From an uncultured SAR86 cluster bacterium (GTDB lineage: Bacteria; Pseudomonadota; Gammaproteobacteria; Magnimaribacterales; D2472): a DNA stretch of 15,629 nucleotides. This document shows positions 14,109 through 15,629 of the stretch, piece after piece. Within the stretch, counting starts at the first letter, position 1. Every line of letters begins with the position of its first letter. The position numbers were made by a program, and so were the translations under genes. The DNA is taken from contig CALJHI010000071.1 of the NCBI GenBank assembly GCA_938075575.1, positions 1-15,629 on the forward strand, in the 5' to 3' direction. The notes under the pieces were generated by a model. That model was not told the DNA's origin and did not search any database. It saw nothing but the letters and a program-made list of their open reading frames with translations.

Positions 14109-15236
14109 TCATAATTTAAGCATATTTGATAAATTTTTATGAAAATCGACAATGGCTTTTTCAAAGTAGCCAAATGTGAGGTAGTTATTAGCTTTAGTCG
14201 TAACTGTTTCTTGTATAGCTACTGCTGCCTCCCTATCCTCTGCTTGTCCTGACTTATTAACAAAAACTGCATCTTTTTTTGCTTCTTCTAATGTTATCTT
14301 TTTTTGATCTTCTTGCTCATTTATTAAGAGATAACTTATAAGCTTAACTCGTGTTGGTGAAATTGGTTCGATTATAGTAAGGCTAGTATGCTTAGATAGC
14401 ACTGAAACACTTACATTTGGGAAAAGATGATAAACTTTTGTAACCATGCCATTAATACTTCTTTGGGATGGATCAATATCTCTTAATTTCTCAATCCTCT
14501 TAAAAGGAAATATAACCCTTGAGTTTAATCCATATGACTCAACGAGATTTATGTTATCTAGGCCATAAGGGTAAAATGTTTTTTTGTGAAGAGATCTTAT
14601 ATGATAACCCTCTAGCAGGGTTTCTGTTATTAACTTCCAATTTGTATTATCTTCAACCTCGCCTGTGTGAAATAATTCTTGTTCTTTGCTAAAAAAATTT
14701 AAAGCATGCTTTAACTCACTCCTATTTATTTCTCCATTTTGTTTAATATAAACAATGCCGCCTTTTTCCTTTGCGCTTAATTCATACAGACCAGTACTAT
14801 CTAATTCAATTCCGGGAAAACCTTTCTGACCTGGAATTCTTTTTAATTTTCCATCAAGACCGTAAGTCCAAGCATGATATGGGCAAACAAATGCTTTTTT
14901 ACATCCTTCACCTACGGCTACCTGCATACCTCTATGTTTACATGCATTTATAAAAGCTCTTACTATTCCATCCTCGCCTCTAACAGCAATGAGCGGTGTG
15001 CCAGATGCTTTCCTAGCGATATAACTCCCCTTTTCAGCAATAGCTGCGGATGGGCAAAATGGGATTGGCATATTTCTAAGCAATTCAATTTCTTGGTTGA
15101 ATCTTTCTAATGAATGGTAATTATCTACCGGTTCCTTCCAAACCTCATTTCCTAAATCAGTTGTACCATTATCAATGTGGTCAAAAATCCTAACAATAGC
15201 TTCCTGGTCGTTTAATAAAAATTTAGAAACAGTCAT
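14109..15236 (-). CDS. Rieske non-heme iron oxygenase, alpha subunit-like
   Basis: This 375-residue protein belongs to the aromatic-ring-hydroxylating oxygenase family. The Rieske [2Fe-2S] site is Cys99-x-His101 and Cys118-x2-His121 (CKHRG...CPYHAW). The catalytic domain carries the mononuclear-iron ligands His212 and His217 (EGYHIRSLHKK), with Asp334 (AEDREAA) as the probable third ligand. The frame stays open 30 codons further into the tRNA-Leu gene, but those residues are tRNA-derived, so I place the start at the ATG at 15236. There is no Shine-Dalgarno; TATAAT (15248-15243) ends 6 nt before the ATG, implying a leaderless mRNA. No beta subunit, ferredoxin or reductase is nearby, so the substrate (aromatic, quaternary amine or sterol-like) and the electron donor are unknown. 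Confidence 0.9.
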   Translation of the reverse strand: MTVSKFLLNDQEAIVRIFDHIDNGTTDLGNEVWKEPVDNYHSLERFNQEIELLRNMPIPFCPSAAIAEKGSYIARKASGTPLIAVRGEDGIVRAFINACKHRGMQVAVGEGCKKAFVCPYHAWTYGLDGKLKRIPGQKGFPGIELDSTGLYELSAKEKGGIVYIKQNGEINRSELKHALNFFSKEQELFHTGEVEDNTNWKLITETLLEGYHIRSLHKKTFYPYGLDNINLVESYGLNSRVIFPFKRIEKLRDIDPSQRSINGMVTKVYHLFPNVSVSVLSKHTSLTIIEPISPTRVKLISYLLINEQEDQKKITLEEAKKDAVFVNKSGQAEDREAAVAIQETVTTKANNYLTFGYFEKAIVDFHKNLSNMLKL

Positions 15237-15242
15237 AGGGTT

Positions 15243-15248
15243 ATTATA
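15243..15248 (-). promoter_or_regulatory. -10 box of the Rieske gene
   Basis: A perfect TATAAT on the minus strand places the expected start site on the A of the Rieske ATG, 7 nt below the box. The matching -35 (TAACCA at 17 bp spacing) is poor. Readthrough from tRNA-Leu is an alternative source of the mRNA. Confidence 0.45.
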
Positions 15249-15284
15249 AATAATTTTAGGTAATATGGTTATGAACGAATTTAT

Positions 15285-15369
15285 TGGTAGGGATGGAGGG
15301 AGTCGAACCCCCACGCCTTGCGGCACTTGGTTCTAAGCCAAGCGTGTCTACCAGTTCCACCACATCCCC
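15285..15369 (-). tRNA. tRNA-Leu (anticodon UAG)
   Basis: A complete class II tRNA of 85 nt is read on the minus strand: acceptor GGGGATG/CATCCCT, anticodon stem CTTGG/CCAAG with loop CTTAGAA (anticodon TAG), a long variable arm TGCCGCAAGGCG, T loop TTCGACT, discriminator A73 and encoded CCA (15287-15285). The variable arm and discriminator A mark leucine. The first acceptor pair is G1-U72 rather than G-C. TATAAT at 15387-15382 with TTTCCA at 15411-15406 (18-bp spacer) is the likely promoter. The Rieske gene follows on the same strand 48 nt after the CCA. Confidence 0.97.
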
Positions 15370-15381
15370 ACACGAAAAAGC

Positions 15382-15411
15382 ATTATATATATTATTAAAG
15401 ATTTTTGGAAA
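15382..15411 (-). promoter_or_regulatory. Promoter of tRNA-Leu
   Basis: TTTCCA (15411-15406) and TATAAT (15387-15382) are spaced by 18 bp on the minus strand. Transcription would begin near 15375, a few bases before the mature 5' end at 15369. The -10 is perfect and the -35 moderate. Confidence 0.6.
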
Positions 15412-15428
15412 GATTTATTGGTTAAATA

Positions 15429-15629
15429 TTAGAGATCGTATGAAATTTGATTCTTTCTTTTTCTTTGCAAGAAATACATACTTAGGAATAAAATAACACC
15501 TACAAAAAATGAGTATAATGAATGATCGCTAAAGCCCTCATACATAAAACTAAATAATCTCGAGAAGATCATACATCCAAATATATATAAAAGAATATTG
15601 CCTATTTGAACTTTAGATGAAGAATAAAC
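15429..15629 (-). CDS. C-terminal part of a DUF4345-like membrane protein (cut by right edge)
   Basis: The minus-strand frame entering from the right edge stays open for 66 codons to a TAA at 15431-15429. It encodes two hydrophobic helices, around GNILLYIFGCMIFSRLFSF and SLYSFFVGVILFLSMYFL, joined by a short MYEGFSDH loop, and ends in a basic tail QRKRKN. The pattern (small-residue helix with SRLFS, GF loop, final helix, basic tail) parallels the C-terminus of the protein at 5946-6353 (GRIIFSLF, GF, final helix, KKYK). I therefore read it as a second member of that family. The start lies outside the window, the similarity is judged by eye, and the function is unknown. Confidence 0.6.
   Translation of the reverse strand, partial: VYSSSKVQIGNILLYIFGCMIFSRLFSFMYEGFSDHSLYSFFVGVILFLSMYFLQRKRKNQISYDL

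Noticed and set aside
15237..15326. N-terminal 30-codon extension of the Rieske gene
   Set aside because: The extension is read from the tRNA-Leu gene and has no Rieske-family similarity; the internal ATG at 15236 fits the protein better.
15284..15496. Plus-strand ORF beginning MVGMEGVEPPRLAALGSKPSVS
   Set aside because: This is the well-known spurious peptide from the antisense strand of a tRNA-Leu gene.
1..15629. Mobile elements, CRISPR arrays, phage or toxin-antitoxin genes
   Set aside because: No transposase, regularly spaced repeats, integrase or small paired ORFs were found on reading both strands.

Overview
The window is AT-rich, tightly packed chromosomal DNA from a free-living gammaproteobacterium. 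Gene gaps are mostly 1-165 bp, many genes overlap, and no gene-free stretch exceeds 300 bp. Exonuclease I (sbcB), tRNAs with encoded CCA ends, and an arginine operon built like that of Xanthomonadales all point to Gammaproteobacteria. The low GC, the compactness and the lipid and aromatic catabolism genes suggest a streamlined marine lineage of the SAR86 kind, but that placement is inference. I see no insertion sequences, CRISPR arrays or phage genes.

Layout, left to right. (1) 1-3070, minus strand: acyl-CoA dehydrogenase, then exonuclease I (2 nt apart, coupled), tRNA-Val(GAC), and the first 76 codons of adenine phosphoribosyltransferase (apt), which runs off the left edge. (2) 3071-4917: a LysR-type regulator divergent from the acyl-CoA dehydrogenase and convergent with a short-chain dehydrogenase. 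(3) 4992-6910: a Na+/Ca2+ exchanger-family protein, a small DUF4345-like membrane protein and a secreted thioredoxin-fold protein, in alternating orientations. (4) 6914-14096, minus strand: the arginine operon argF'-argG-argB/A-argC-argH, followed by an MFS transporter. (5) 14109-15629, minus strand: a Rieske oxygenase alpha subunit, tRNA-Leu(UAG), and the C-terminus of a second DUF4345-like membrane protein cut by the right edge.

The arginine genes encode the acetylated route. A fused N-acetylglutamate kinase/synthase (ArgB-ArgA) and ArgC make the semialdehyde, ArgD (not here) would make N-acetylornithine, and ArgF' is an N-acetylornithine (not ornithine) carbamoyltransferase. A deacetylase for N-acetylcitrulline (not here) must then feed ArgG and ArgH.

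The most interesting signal is the 125-bp leader of this operon. A promoter (14096-14069) fires almost exactly onto the ATG of a 14-codon ORF, MIRFNAQPRRASAL, with an Arg-Arg pair. Downstream lie four mutually pairing segments that end in a strong intrinsic terminator with nine U's before argF'. This is the layout of a ribosome-mediated (trp-type) attenuator, here sensing arginine, with a probably leaderless leader peptide.
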